Position numbers and translations under genes: made by a program. Under the pieces are notes generated by a model. That model was not told the origin of the DNA and did not search any database. It worked only from the letters and a program-made list of their open reading frames with translations. Positions 24,466-32,868 of a DNA stretch of 64,000 bases are shown here, one piece after another. The stretch is from assembly GCA_009926935.1 (NCBI GenBank), contig RFNZ01000004.1, positions 124,402 through 188,401 of the forward strand. The letters are read 5' to 3'. The DNA comes from Pseudomonadota bacterium (GTDB lineage Bacteria; Pseudomonadota; Alphaproteobacteria; Micavibrionales; UBA1664). Every line of letters begins with the position of its first letter. The first letter of the stretch is position 1.

Positions 24466-27069
24466 ATGGACTTCGATAGAATGACTGAAAAAGTGCGTGG
24501 TTTTTTCCAGGCCGCGCAAACACTCGCAATCCGCAAAAGCAACCAGAGCCTTGAGCCTGACCACCTGCTGCGCGTGATGCTGGATGATGATCAAAACATC
24601 ACCGAAACACTGGTAAGAGCCGCAGGCGGCGACCCCATAAAATTAAAAGCAACGCTTGATAAACAACTCGCGAAGTTTCCGTCCGTCACGGGCGCGGGGG
24701 CAGGTCTCCGTATGTCCAACGATCTCGCCAAAATTACCGATAGCGCACAGGTACTTGCCGAAAAATCAGGCGATAAATTTTTGACAACCGAGCGTTTATT
24801 GCAAGCCATGCTGCTCGCCCGTACTTCGCCGGTATCGGAATACTTGCACGATTGCGGTATGAACGACAATGCGCTGAATAGCGCTGTTAATGACCGCCGC
24901 AAAGGCAGAACAGCTGATAACGCGAATGCCGAGGATAGCTTCGACGCCCTCAAAAAATACGCCCGCGATATGACGGAAATTGCACGCTCAGGCAAGCTCG
25001 ACCCCGTCATCGGCCGCGATGAAGAAATCCGGCGCACCATTCAAGTCCTCGCCCGCCGCACCAAAAATAATCCTGTATTAATTGGCGAGCCTGGCGTTGG
25101 TAAAACCGCGATTATCGAAGGGCTCGCGATGCGCATCGTCAATGGCGACGTGCCGGAGAGCCTCAAAAACAAAAAACTCCTCGCACTTGATTTAGGCTCA
25201 CTCCTCGCTGGTGCCAAGTTCAGGGGCGAATTTGAAGAACGCCTCAAAGCCGTGATGGATGAAATCCGCGAAGCGGCGGGCGAAGTTATTTTGTTCCTCG
25301 ATGAACTGCACACGATTGTGGGCGCAGGCAAGGCCGAGGGCGCGATGGACGCCGGCAATATGCTGAAACCCGCGCTATCCCGCGGTGAACTACATATGGT
25401 GGGCGCAACAACCCTTGATGAGTACCGCAAGCACATCGAAAAAGACGCAGCACTTGCAAGACGCTTCCAACCCGTGTTCGTGTCTGAACCAAGCGTGGCT
25501 GATACAGTCTCCATCCTCCGTGGCCTTAAGGAGAAGTACGAACTTCACCACGGTGTGCGCATCACCGATGCCGCAATTGTAGCGGCGGCCCAGCTTTCCA
25601 ACCGTTACATCACCAACCGCTTTTTACCGGATAAGGCAATTGACCTGATTGACGAAGCCGCCGCACGCCTACGGATGCAGGTGGATAGCAAACCCGAAGA
25701 ACTCGATGAAATAGACCGCCGTGCGATGCAATTGAAAATCGAGCGCGAGGCCTTGAAGAAGGAAAAAGACGAGGCATCGAAAGATCGGTTGCAGGCGCTT
25801 GAAAAAGAACTCGCAACACTCGAAAAACAATCCGCCGATTTGTCATCCCGCTGGAAAGCCGAGAAAGATAAACTGGGCCTTGCCCAAAAACTGACTGAAA
25901 CGCTAGATCGCGCAAGAAGTGAACTCGAACAGGCACAACGCAAAGGCGATTGGGCAAGGGCGGGGGAGTTATCTTACGGAGCGATCCCAGAGCTTGAGGC
26001 CAAAATCAAAACCCTCGGCAACGGCACCAAACAATCCATGATTAACGAGGAAGTCCGCGATGAGGATATCGCGGAGGTTGTGAGCCGTTGGACAGGTATA
26101 CCCGTTTCAAAAATGCTGGAGGGCGAGAAGGATAAACTCCTGAGCCTCGAGGCATCACTCGCAAAACGCGTCGTAGGGCAGGATGCGGCTATTAAGGCAG
26201 TTGCCAACGCCGTGCGCCGCGCAAGGGCAGGGCTGCAAGACCCACACCGCCCAATCGGCTCCTTCATGTTTTTAGGGCCAACGGGCGTCGGTAAAACCGA
26301 ACTGACTAAGGCTCTCGCCGAATTTTTATTCGATGACGATACCGCGATGATCCGTATGGATATGTCCGAATACATGGAAAAACACTCGGTCGCGCGGCTT
26401 ATAGGAGCCCCTCCAGGCTATGTGGGCTACGATGAAGGCGGCGCACTTACGGAAGCCGTACGCAGAAGGCCGTATCAGGTCATCTTGTTCGATGAAGTCG
26501 AAAAAGCACACCCTGATGTTTTCAATGTGCTCTTGCAGGTGCTGGATGATGGCCGCCTCACAGACGGCCAAGGCCGCACGGTCGATTTCACCAACACGCT
26601 TCTCATCATGACATCCAATATCGGCGCTGAATTGCTAGTGAACCTCAAGGACGGCGAAGATGTCGAGAAGGCGCGCAAAGGCGTGATGGATGAAGTCCGC
26701 GCGCGTTTCCGGCCTGAATTTTTGAACAGGCTCGATGAAATCCTGCTCTTCCGCAGGCTTGACCGTACCCACATGGGCGCGATTGTCGAAATCCAACTCG
26801 GGCGCTTGGCTAAACTACTGGTTGACCGCAAAATCACGCTGGATGTCACACCAGAAGCCCGTGAATTTCTGGGTAAGCAAGGCTATGACCCTGCCTACGG
26901 CGCAAGGCCATTGAAGCGCGTCATCCAGACCTACGTCCAAAACCCATTGGCCGAAAGGCTGCTAAAGGGCGAGATTTTGGATGGGTCAGTGGTTAAAATT
27001 GACTATGATAGGGAAAACCTGACCTTTACCCCAACTGTGGGTAAATCGGGCAAAACCAAAGCCGCCTGA
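24466..27069 (+). CDS. clpB: ATP-dependent disaggregase ClpB
   Basis: Predicted protein of 867 aa from ATG 24466, preceded by AGGGG at 8 nt; a GTG at 24457 is too close to that site. The N-domain (residues 1-145) is followed by AAA-1 with Walker [10 protein letters not shown] and the [11 protein letters not shown]alker B region. A coiled-coil middle domain lies at about 400-525, rich in [21 protein letters not shown]-2 has GPTGVGKTE and [14 protein letters not shown]. ClpB threads aggregated proteins for refolding with DnaK. The upstream gap has a weak TTGATT-15-TATATA promoter-like element that could be heat-shock responsive, but the match is poor. Confidence 0.97.
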   Translation: MDFDRMTEKVRGFFQAAQTLAIRKSNQSLEPDHLLRVMLDDDQNITETLVRAAGGDPIKLKATLDKQLAKFPSVTGAGAGLRMSNDLAKITDSAQVLAEKSGDKFLTTERLLQAMLLARTSPVSEYLHDCGMNDNALNSAVNDRRKGRTADNANAEDSFDALKKYARDMTEIARSGKLDPVIGRDEEIRRTIQVLARRTKNNPVLIGEPGVGKTAIIEGLAMRIVNGDVPESLKNKKLLALDLGSLLAGAKFRGEFEERLKAVMDEIREAAGEVILFLDELHTIVGAGKAEGAMDAGNMLKPALSRGELHMVGATTLDEYRKHIEKDAALARRFQPVFVSEPSVADTVSILRGLKEKYELHHGVRITDAAIVAAAQLSNRYITNRFLPDKAIDLIDEAAARLRMQVDSKPEELDEIDRRAMQLKIEREALKKEKDEASKDRLQALEKELATLEKQSADLSSRWKAEKDKLGLAQKLTETLDRARSELEQAQRKGDWARAGELSYGAIPELEAKIKTLGNGTKQSMINEEVRDEDIAEVVSRWTGIPVSKMLEGEKDKLLSLEASLAKRVVGQDAAIKAVANAVRRARAGLQDPHRPIGSFMFLGPTGVGKTELTKALAEFLFDDDTAMIRMDMSEYMEKHSVARLIGAPPGYVGYDEGGALTEAVRRRPYQVILFDEVEKAHPDVFNVLLQVLDDGRLTDGQGRTVDFTNTLLIMTSNIGAELLVNLKDGEDVEKARKGVMDEVRARFRPEFLNRLDEILLFRRLDRTHMGAIVEIQLGRLAKLLVDRKITLDVTPEAREFLGKQGYDPAYGARPLKRVIQTYVQNPLAERLLKGEILDGSVVKIDYDRENLTFTPTVGKSGKTKAA

Positions 27070-27097
27070 TTGATTAGGCCATAAGGCACAGCTACGC

Positions 27098-27130
27098 TGG
27101 CCCATCCAAAAAATTTTAAGGGATGGGCCA
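27098..27130 (+). promoter_or_regulatory. Perfect hairpin masking the ribosome site of the lipoprotein gene
   Basis: TGGCCCATCC (27098-27107) and GGATGGGCCA (27121-27130) are perfectly complementary over 10 bp, around a 13-nt A/T-rich loop. The right arm covers an in-frame ATG (27123) and half of the Shine-Dalgarno (AAGGGA, 27118-27123) that serves ATG 27132. There is no T-run after it, so a terminator is less likely than control of translation; the place directly after clpB makes a temperature-sensitive hairpin worth considering. Confidence 0.45.
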
Positions 27131-27131
27131 G

Positions 27132-28211
27132 ATGCGCACGAAAATTCTTCTTGGTATGGCAACACTGCTATTGGCTGGCTGCGGCAGCCTTATAAACGGC
27201 GAAAACCAGACGGTTGACGTCGTCGTCAAAGGGTCGCCATCCGCGTTTTGCAATTTCTCCACAAGCGTTTTCAGAAACTCAGGTAATTTTCCCAATAAAC
27301 TTAACCTCGAGCGCTCTCGTGAACCCCTACAGGCAGAATGCTATGGCGAACAAAACCTTTATAAAAAGTTTGAAATTAAGCCGATAGCGCAGCCTGAAGG
27401 CACGGTCGGAAATGTTGCTAACGCCACCACATTCTTTGGCCTGTCCGTTGATGCGTTTTCAGGCGGACTCTGGGCATATCCGGATCCTTTGGTCGTAGAT
27501 TTTCGCGTAGTTCAGAGCGATAAAAAGGCCGATTGGCCGGAAAACAAGGCAGATGGCCCAGCTGCCGTCATCGAAAAACCAACACCTGTTCACATGCAGC
27601 CTGTCGAGGATGAGCAGCTCAACCCCGCAATAGGCACAAGGGCTACTGCAAAACCCCAGCAAATTGATGCGGTACAGATTGCCGATGAAAGCAAAAAACC
27701 TGCCGCTAAATCTGTCAATAGAATGAAACCGGTTGTTTCACCTGAAGATGATCCGGCCGTTCAAAAAGCTAGGGCAGATGAAAAAGCCAAGGCCGCTGCA
27801 GAAGCCAAAAAGAAGGCAAAAGCCAAAGCCGCAGCTAAAAAGAAAGCCGAGGAAGCAGCAAAAGCCAAAGCAGCAGAAGCTAAAGCTGCCGAAGAAAAGG
27901 CCGAGGCACTTCCGGAAGTAAAAGAAGAAGCTCCCGAGGCAGCGGCTCCGGCAGTTGCCCCGGCTGCAACGCCTCCTGCTACACCGCCCGTTGTGCTTCC
28001 GCCGGTACCGGCTGCTGAAGCCGCAAAACCTGCCGAAGGCGCGGCAGCAGCCGCAGCGCCAAAGGCACAGGAGAATGCGGCACCAGCCAAACCCCAGGAG
28101 TACTTCGCGCCGACACCAGTACCGGCACCAGCTCCAGCTCCAGCTCCTAAAACCGAGGCAGGCGCACAACCTGTAGACGCAGATCAGTATCTGACGGGCG
28201 ACGGCCAGTAG
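27132..28211 (+). CDS. Lipoprotein with TolA-like Ala/Lys and Pro/Ala tail
   Basis: Predicted protein of 359 aa from ATG 27132. The ATG at 27123 lies too close to the ribosome site and in a hairpin. Residues 1-16 form a lipoprotein signal ending in LLLAGC. A globular part follows (to about residue 130) with NGENQTVDVVVKGSPSAFCNFS, similar in feel to small OM-anchored glycine-zipper-free lipoproteins; I cannot name the family. After residue 205 comes an Ala/Lys/Glu-rich segment predicted to be a long helix (DEKAKAAAEAKKKAKAK...), then Pro/Ala runs including a PAPAPAPAP repeat. This could span the periplasm. Function unknown. Confidence 0.7.
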   Translation: MRTKILLGMATLLLAGCGSLINGENQTVDVVVKGSPSAFCNFSTSVFRNSGNFPNKLNLERSREPLQAECYGEQNLYKKFEIKPIAQPEGTVGNVANATTFFGLSVDAFSGGLWAYPDPLVVDFRVVQSDKKADWPENKADGPAAVIEKPTPVHMQPVEDEQLNPAIGTRATAKPQQIDAVQIADESKKPAAKSVNRMKPVVSPEDDPAVQKARADEKAKAAAEAKKKAKAKAAAKKKAEEAAKAKAAEAKAAEEKAEALPEVKEEAPEAAAPAVAPAATPPATPPVVLPPVPAAEAAKPAEGAAAAAAPKAQENAAPAKPQEYFAPTPVPAPAPAPAPKTEAGAQPVDADQYLTGDGQ

Positions 28212-28222
28212 AGGTGTGTGGC

Positions 28223-28984
28223 ATGCCAGCTGAACAACAGGCTGCTCAGCCATCTCCGCACATGTTGCGGGTCTATAAAGACGATAAAAAGGGCGCGACG
28301 GCATTTTTTCGCAACCGCCCTTTCCTGAATACGGTTCTAAAGCTTCTGGAAAAAGAGTCAGATATGCCATCGGCTTTTTTCCACGCGTGTTCAATCGGTG
28401 CCGAGCCGTTTTCATTCGTAGCCATGGCAAAAATGCTCATGCTGGATGTCTCGGTTGAGGCCACGGATATTGAGCCCGCGTTTATTGAGGTTGCAAAGGA
28501 AGGTATTTATCCTAATGCCGTTCTAAAAGGCATGTTACCTTCCGAAAAATATTGGTTTAATGCCAAGCGTGGCGGCAAGACACAAATCAAAGATGAATTG
28601 CGCCGTAAGGTCAAATTCCAGCCTGCATCCTCTCTTATAGAGCCTCTCTTGAAGGAATATGATGCGGTTTTCGCCATGAATGTCTTGACCTATCTCTCAC
28701 CGGAAGAGCAGACATTGGCCATCGTCAATCTTGCCAAGGCATCACGCAAATATCTTTGCGTGACGGCATTCCACCCCGATCAGATAAGGTCGGATATGGA
28801 GTTTGCAGGTTTTGAGCCTGTCATGACCAATCAGGAAGAGATACACAACGCATGGGGCGATCGTGTACGCGAGGGTGGTGCCGAGCGGGGGACGCCCGGC
28901 TATTCCTGGATCGTGCCGCCCTATAACACAACCGCTCCTGATTACGATTGGCGCTACTGCGCGGTATTTGCACGCAAGTCGTAA
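28223..28984 (+). CDS. CheR-like SAM-dependent methyltransferase
   Basis: Predicted protein of 253 aa from ATG 28223, which has AGAGGTG upstream; a GTG at 28214 is in frame. The SAM-binding region FHACSIGAEPFSFVAMAKM, the acidic residue in VEATDI, EGIYPNAVLKGMLP and the catalytic-core sequence VFAMNVLTYLSPEEQ follow the order of the CheR C-terminal domain, where GCSxGEEPYSL, DIN, G-x-Y and CRNVLIYF occupy these places. The CheR N-terminal helical domain is missing and no chemotaxis genes are nearby. It may therefore methylate a substrate other than chemoreceptors. The 3' end overlaps the convergent next gene by 31 bp. Confidence 0.65.
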   Translation: MPAEQQAAQPSPHMLRVYKDDKKGATAFFRNRPFLNTVLKLLEKESDMPSAFFHACSIGAEPFSFVAMAKMLMLDVSVEATDIEPAFIEVAKEGIYPNAVLKGMLPSEKYWFNAKRGGKTQIKDELRRKVKFQPASSLIEPLLKEYDAVFAMNVLTYLSPEEQTLAIVNLAKASRKYLCVTAFHPDQIRSDMEFAGFEPVMTNQEEIHNAWGDRVREGGAERGTPGYSWIVPPYNTTAPDYDWRYCAVFARKS

Positions 28985-29985
28985 GTGCCTGCAATCCTGG
29001 TTGCGGAAAAGGGCACAAGATGCGGTGCCAATAGCTCTGCATACTGGCGGTTACGATGCAGGCGAAGTCTTTCAGCGCGCACAGCGGCGTCCAGATCATA
29101 AACATAATTGACCATCACACCGCCGCCGCCAATACCGTCATGGCTTTCAGGTGTATTGGCGCGTAACTTAACATCACCAATCAATATACCGTTGCCGCCA
29201 TGGAAGCGTTGTACGGGATCGCGGCCAGTAAGCAGGTGTGCCACGGCAAGTCTTCGCAACGTCGTGTCATCAAGCCCTTCAAGCTCAAGGTTTTTGTAAG
29301 CGCCTCGCAGACTGCGTAGCGGTGAAAGCGTGGATGCAACAAGATCGTAAGGCAGTTGTCCTGCATCAATTCCCGATTGAACAAACGGGAAAAGTCCGTT
29401 GATCAACCGTTCGCCTGAGCCTTTCAGCAAAGGGATTTTTGTATCTCCAATCTTCATGTTTGTAATAGAGTAGAAGATCAAAGCGCGTGGTGTGGACGCA
29501 ACCGGGCGGCACTCCTGATGCAGAATGTCATGCACATCACCGGGCAAGTATGTGTAATCATAAACAGGGCGCGCGTGGCCATTAACACCGCTATATCCCA
29601 GAACTGGAATCTCGCCCGTATGCTTGTAAACATAAATGGCTGCCAGTACCTGTGGTACCTTGTCCGCCGTAAAAGGGTTTACGAGTGCTACGCAGATTTT
29701 ATTGGCATCACCAGCACCAACGCGCAAAGTGCTCAATTCATGAAGACTCTGAACACCGTGGTCATGCACATCGTCCCTAAACATAAGCTGTTCCATGACC
29801 CCGGTATGGGAGGGGTCTACCTGCGCAACGCGGAGAATCCGGCTAAGTGACTGGTCTATTGACGCAAGGCGCTCTTTAAATTCTCGTTCCCGGTCACTGC
29901 CTTTGATGGCATCGCCCAGAAACATCACATGGTCGCGGTGAGACTCCAGAAGACGCGCAGCATCGGTAGCTTCAATATTGAACAT
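28954..29985 (-). CDS. Malonyl-CoA decarboxylase-like protein
   Basis: Predicted protein of 343 aa. The middle and C-terminal parts follow the malonyl-CoA decarboxylase catalytic domain (a GNAT-like fold). RALIFYSITNMKIGDTKIPL corresponds to the family's A-I-F-Y-S-I-S/T-N-x-Q-x-G-L block, ASTLSPLRSLRG to T-L-S-P-I-P-G-F, and RDPVQRFHGGNG with GGGVMVNYVYDLD to the family's D-P-V-A-x-F-H-L-x-N-G and M-V-N-Y-L-Y. The expected catalytic Ser173 and His262 are present. The N-terminal helical oligomerisation domain is short. The enzyme would release acetyl-CoA from malonyl-CoA, but divergence allows another acyl-CoA substrate. A good promoter lies upstream. Confidence 0.6.
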   Translation of the reverse strand: MFNIEATDAARLLESHRDHVMFLGDAIKGSDREREFKERLASIDQSLSRILRVAQVDPSHTGVMEQLMFRDDVHDHGVQSLHELSTLRVGAGDANKICVALVNPFTADKVPQVLAAIYVYKHTGEIPVLGYSGVNGHARPVYDYTYLPGDVHDILHQECRPVASTPRALIFYSITNMKIGDTKIPLLKGSGERLINGLFPFVQSGIDAGQLPYDLVASTLSPLRSLRGAYKNLELEGLDDTTLRRLAVAHLLTGRDPVQRFHGGNGILIGDVKLRANTPESHDGIGGGGVMVNYVYDLDAAVRAERLRLHRNRQYAELLAPHLVPFSATRIAGTYDLRANTAQ

Positions 29986-30015
29986 GCGTAAACCTCGGAA
30001 AAAATTAAGTTAGGT

Positions 30016-30044
30016 AAAATACGAAGAGGGCACAGCTCCGTCAA
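30016..30044 (-). promoter_or_regulatory. Sigma70-type promoter for the malonyl-CoA decarboxylase-like gene
   Basis: On the minus strand TTGACG (30044-30039), a 17-bp spacer and TATTTT (30021-30016) precede ATG 29985, leaving a leader of about 25 nt. No operator-like repeat is visible. The start of this gene is therefore likely independent of the upstream PRPP-synthetase-like gene. Confidence 0.55.
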
Positions 30045-30059
30045 TATATTTTCTGAAGT

Positions 30060-31259
30060 TTACGCGGCAGCAACAAGCCGCTGTAGCGGAAAGCCGGGCT
30101 TGTAAGCGGTCACCTGTCCAAGCAGTTTCTGGCTTGAGTGCGCACCGCGCAAAACGGCCGAGACCGAGTTGGCATCAATATCCTGATCATTAGCGCTTGA
30201 GTGCAGGGCGTGCACAACACCGGCAAGATACTTCGATGTATTGATGATATGGATGACAGGGCTCGCAAGAATTGCTTTGTGCACAGCAGGCTTGGCCTGA
30301 CTTAGGTCATAAGTATCGGTTACAAAAACAGCATCCAGCTTGCTCTGGTTAATTTTTGTGATGGCGTTATCGATGGCTTGATCAGCCTTGGATGTAAACA
30401 ATCCGCTTGTAGCAAACAGAACAACACTGCGGGCACCCATGGATTTAAGCATTTCTGCAAGTTCAATTGCCGTACCGCCCGAGGCAATCATGTCCTCAAA
30501 TATGACTACATCACGCCCTTTGACATCAGTGCTGAAGCCGACATAGCGGCTCTTGCCTGTTACTTTGTCGCGGTCCTTGAGGCCTATCGCCCAGTCATCT
30601 TCATTGGCATTGCGGTCTTTAAGTGCAAGCGTGTTGTAAACGCAGGCACGAAATTCGGGGCTAATACGTTTTTTAGATCCGGCATCGGCATGCGCTAACA
30701 TCAGGGCGTCGCGGCTGATCATGCCGCGCTCAATCATATCAGCCAGTTGAACCGCATAAGGGTATGCTAGGTGGACAACCGCGCTTGTACGGATGTTGGC
30801 GGCATCGGCAAATTTCTCACGCGTCATGTTGGGGTTATGCGGATCAACAATCAAAACGCGGTCGCAGAAAGGGCGCAGTGTTTCAATTGTATCCATGAGA
30901 GCAGGCTCCGCTCTTTCGCCAAAAGTATCATCCGAGCGGCCATACCACATGTACGGGATCAAAAGAGTAACGCTGCGTGCATCCCCACGACGTCTGGCTG
31001 CTCGAAGGAGGAGGCGGGTCTCTTTTTCAGCTTCGTTAGGGTTTCCAGCAGCCGAGGCAACGACAACTGTATCAAAGTCGCGGATATTCTGTTCAAGGGC
31101 AATCTTGACCTCGCCATCGTCAAAACGCTTGCTGGAGAGTGCAACAAAACGCGTACCAAGATGCGCGGCAATTCTTTCGCCAAGGATACGGCTGGATTGG
31201 CCAGCCATAATGACAGGTAGAGGCTTACCATTGCGGTAAAAAATAGCGGCATCAGACAC
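30060..31259 (-). CDS. Divergent ribose-phosphate pyrophosphokinase-like protein
   Basis: Predicted protein of 399 aa when started at GTG 31259, which has GGAG ten bases upstream; the open frame extends to 31298 without a ribosome site. It has the PRPP-synthetase order of motifs: KRFDDGEVKIALEQNIRDFD (compare R-F-x-D-G-E), LIPYMWYGRSDD in place of the flexible loop I-P-Y-F-G-Y-A-R-Q-D, VLIVDPHNPNMT for the pyrophosphate loop, and VVIFEDMIASGGTAIELAEML for the PRPP-binding loop. It is about 80 residues longer than housekeeping Prs (about 315). It may have a related pyrophosphokinase or phosphoribosyl-binding role; whether it is the cell's main Prs cannot be decided here. Confidence 0.65.
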   Translation of the reverse strand: MSDAAIFYRNGKPLPVIMAGQSSRILGERIAAHLGTRFVALSSKRFDDGEVKIALEQNIRDFDTVVVASAAGNPNEAEKETRLLLRAARRRGDARSVTLLIPYMWYGRSDDTFGERAEPALMDTIETLRPFCDRVLIVDPHNPNMTREKFADAANIRTSAVVHLAYPYAVQLADMIERGMISRDALMLAHADAGSKKRISPEFRACVYNTLALKDRNANEDDWAIGLKDRDKVTGKSRYVGFSTDVKGRDVVIFEDMIASGGTAIELAEMLKSMGARSVVLFATSGLFTSKADQAIDNAITKINQSKLDAVFVTDTYDLSQAKPAVHKAILASPVIHIINTSKYLAGVVHALHSSANDQDIDANSVSAVLRGAHSSQKLLGQVTAYKPGFPLQRLVAAA

Positions 31260-31357
31260 GGCGTTATATCTCCAGTAAGTGATCACGAAGAAGCTCACTT
31301 ATTAGACATATTCAGGATAAGATCAAGTAATAAGAAAAACACAGTGCGGCGCACAAA

Positions 31358-31451
31358 TGGCGGAGTCGGAGGGATTCGAACCCTCGATACAGGTTTACAC
31401 CCGTATAACGGTTTAGCAAACCGCCGCCTTCAGCCTCTCGGCCACGACTCC
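31358..31451 (-). tRNA. tRNA-Ser (anticodon GCU)
   Basis: The 94-nt gene on the minus strand starts GGAGTCGTGGCCGAGAGGCT and ends with an encoded CCA at 31360-31358. The 7-bp acceptor stem GGAGTCG/CGACTCC, discriminator G, anticodon loop TTTGCTAAA, a long variable arm (around TATACGGGTGTAAACCTGTA) and the T-arm GAGGG-TTCGAAT-CCCTC are all recognisable. The long variable arm is the serine class mark, and the anticodon GCT reads AGC/AGU. Promoter TTGATT-16-TATTAT lies just upstream. Confidence 0.97.
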
Positions 31452-31470
31452 GTATTATTGGCGTGGCGGC

Positions 31471-31498
31471 ATAATACCCGGCGGGGCGGGTAAATCAA
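31471..31498 (-). promoter_or_regulatory. Promoter of tRNA-Ser
   Basis: On the minus strand TTGATT (31498-31493), a 16-bp G/C-rich spacer and TATTAT (31476-31471) stand about 20 bp before the tRNA 5' end (31451). The spacer contains a small 5-bp hairpin ACCCG/CGGGT, which could instead belong to the 3' end of the upstream cyclase transcript. The G/C-rich sequence following the -10 is compatible with a stringently controlled promoter, but this is inference. Confidence 0.6.
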
Positions 31499-31502
31499 TA
31501 TA

Positions 31503-32141
31503 TTAAAGCACCTCGGCAACAACCCGTACCGGCGCGGCTTCTGCCTTGTATTTCATGGGGTAGGCATGGATGAGTAAGTCTTTAAAACCCTCGAGCGCGG
31601 CAAGGTTGGTAAGGTTCTCGATGATCAGAACATCGGCAGCCAGAAGTATTTTATGGATGGCAAAAGGCTCGTAATCGGGTGAGGGGGTATCAAGCCCGAT
31701 CAGCGATACTCTAGCAGCCACAAGGGCATGCGCAAAGTCTTCGGCGATGACGGGGTAGGCCGTATAATAGTCATCTTCCCTAAAACGCCTGCACCAGTCC
31801 GTACGCACCAAAACCATGTCTTCGGCCTGCAAATCATGCCCATGAAGTAGGTCCGCGCCAATGACTTGGTGCCCGCGTGCATCAACAACAACACCGCGTT
31901 GTTGGAAGTTGCCTACGGGGAAATCACAAATATAAGCTCCGCCATCGATAAAATGCATGGGCGCATCCATGTGAGTACCCACATGCAGTCCGGAATCTAT
32001 GCTGTGTACGCAGGCGCCGTGCTCCTTGATATTCGCGCACTCATAAAGGCGCGAACACGCATCACCTGGATAAACAGGCATATCATTTGTAAAGACATGC
32101 GTTAGGTCAATAAGCTGCGGCTTAGTCAATGTAGTTCTCAT
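31503..32141 (-). CDS. Metal-dependent cyclase-family hydrolase (KynB-like)
   Basis: Predicted protein of 212 aa from ATG 32141; the frame is open to 32195 without support. The sequence LIDLTHVFTNDMPVYPGD and, later, GLHVGTHMDAPMHF give the H-x-G-T-H-x-D-x-x-x-H metal-binding motif of the cyclase family, which includes N-formylkynurenine formamidase KynB and isatin hydrolase. IGLDTPSPDY and LTNLAAL near the end are also typical. These enzymes are zinc- or manganese-dependent amidohydrolases. No kynurenine-pathway gene is nearby, so the substrate is unknown. The start overlaps by 20 bp the end of the upstream membrane-protein gene. Confidence 0.85.
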   Translation of the reverse strand: MRTTLTKPQLIDLTHVFTNDMPVYPGDACSRLYECANIKEHGACVHSIDSGLHVGTHMDAPMHFIDGGAYICDFPVGNFQQRGVVVDARGHQVIGADLLHGHDLQAEDMVLVRTDWCRRFREDDYYTAYPVIAEDFAHALVAARVSLIGLDTPSPDYEPFAIHKILLAADVLIIENLTNLAALEGFKDLLIHAYPMKYKAEAAPVRVVAEVL

Positions 32142-32529
32142 CACGAAGCTTTTTGTTTTTTGTAAAATCATCTTTGGCAACAAGCACAAAGCCAAGGAGC
32201 CCTGTTATAATAAGCAGCGTCCAGACAAGGTTGATAAACACGGCCCACGGCAGCATATCAAGCCAGATCTGCGCAATGACAAGTGCGCCGGAGGCAATCG
32301 CAAGCCCGACAAGCCCGTACAGGTATCCTCTGGACGAAGTACTGCCAAGGTCATAATCAACTGCCAGAAGGAAGGACGATACAACGCCGATAATTGTCAA
32401 CGTCGCAAGAATTTTCAAAAACACATCCCAGCTGAATGGCGAAAGCCAGACCTGCACAATACCAACAACAGCCGCTAAAACCGCAGTTGAAATCAGGCTG
32501 ATAAAAAGGCTTCTTGTGTTAATTTTCAT
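32122..32529 (-). CDS. Four-helix membrane protein, unknown
   Basis: Predicted protein of 135 aa, with four hydrophobic segments (residues about 8-28, 38-58, 70-90 and 97-117). The C-terminus is polar and charged (KDDFTKNKKLRDENYID). The two halves look alike, each with a helix followed by VQVWLSPFSWDVF or AQIWLDMLPWAVF, so the protein appears to be an internal duplication of a two-helix hairpin. No family is recognised. It overlaps the DUF4177 gene upstream (4 bp) and the cyclase gene downstream (20 bp), so the three probably form one operon. Confidence 0.75.
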   Translation of the reverse strand: MKINTRSLFISLISTAVLAAVVGIVQVWLSPFSWDVFLKILATLTIIGVVSSFLLAVDYDLGSTSSRGYLYGLVGLAIASGALVIAQIWLDMLPWAVFINLVWTLLIITGLLGFVLVAKDDFTKNKKLRDENYID

Positions 32530-32750
32530 GCGACGGCTCTTCTCATGATGGTTAAAAATGCCTCACGCTTGAAAAACAGCAGTTCGCGGCGACTTTCACG
32601 TTCCATCGTCACGACTTCCCAGCCGTCTGCGGCGTTTTTATTGAGAAAGTTGGAATAACGCTCAGGGTCCACGCGCGACCCGCCCAGAAAAATCGAACCC
32701 AAAAGCGGCTCGCGATAAATCGTAACTTTGTATTCGTATGTCTGCTTCAT
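32526..32750 (-). CDS. DUF4177-type small protein
   Basis: Predicted protein of 74 aa that begins MKQTYEYKVTIYREPLLG, with AGGA 6 nt before the start codon. It has the DUF4177 pattern of a short N-terminal strand (YEYKV), a helix, an N-x-x-x-A-A-D-G-W-E-V-V centre (NKNAADGWEVVTME) and a final strand with phenylalanines (RELLFFKREA). The role of this family is unknown. It is the first gene of a three-gene unit with the membrane protein and the cyclase, and overlaps the former by 4 bp. Confidence 0.8.
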   Translation of the reverse strand: MKQTYEYKVTIYREPLLGSIFLGGSRVDPERYSNFLNKNAADGWEVVTMERESRRELLFFKREAFLTIMRRAVA

Positions 32751-32868
32751 GATTATTCCTCAGGTGAAGTTCGGATTATAGTCAGGCTTACAAATGCTTC
32801 ATAGTATTTTTGGACATAATTTTGTACCCGCCCGAAAATTGACTGAATCAGCTTCTATTAAGTAGGTC

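Noticed and set aside
27098..27130. Intrinsic terminator of clpB
   Set aside because: The stem is perfect but has no T-run after it, and the right arm carries the next gene's ribosome site.
27738..28430. 230-aa minus-strand frame opposite the lipoprotein
   Set aside because: Its Cys/Gly/Arg-rich translation mirrors the Ala/Lys/Pro low complexity of the plus-strand gene and has no ribosome site.
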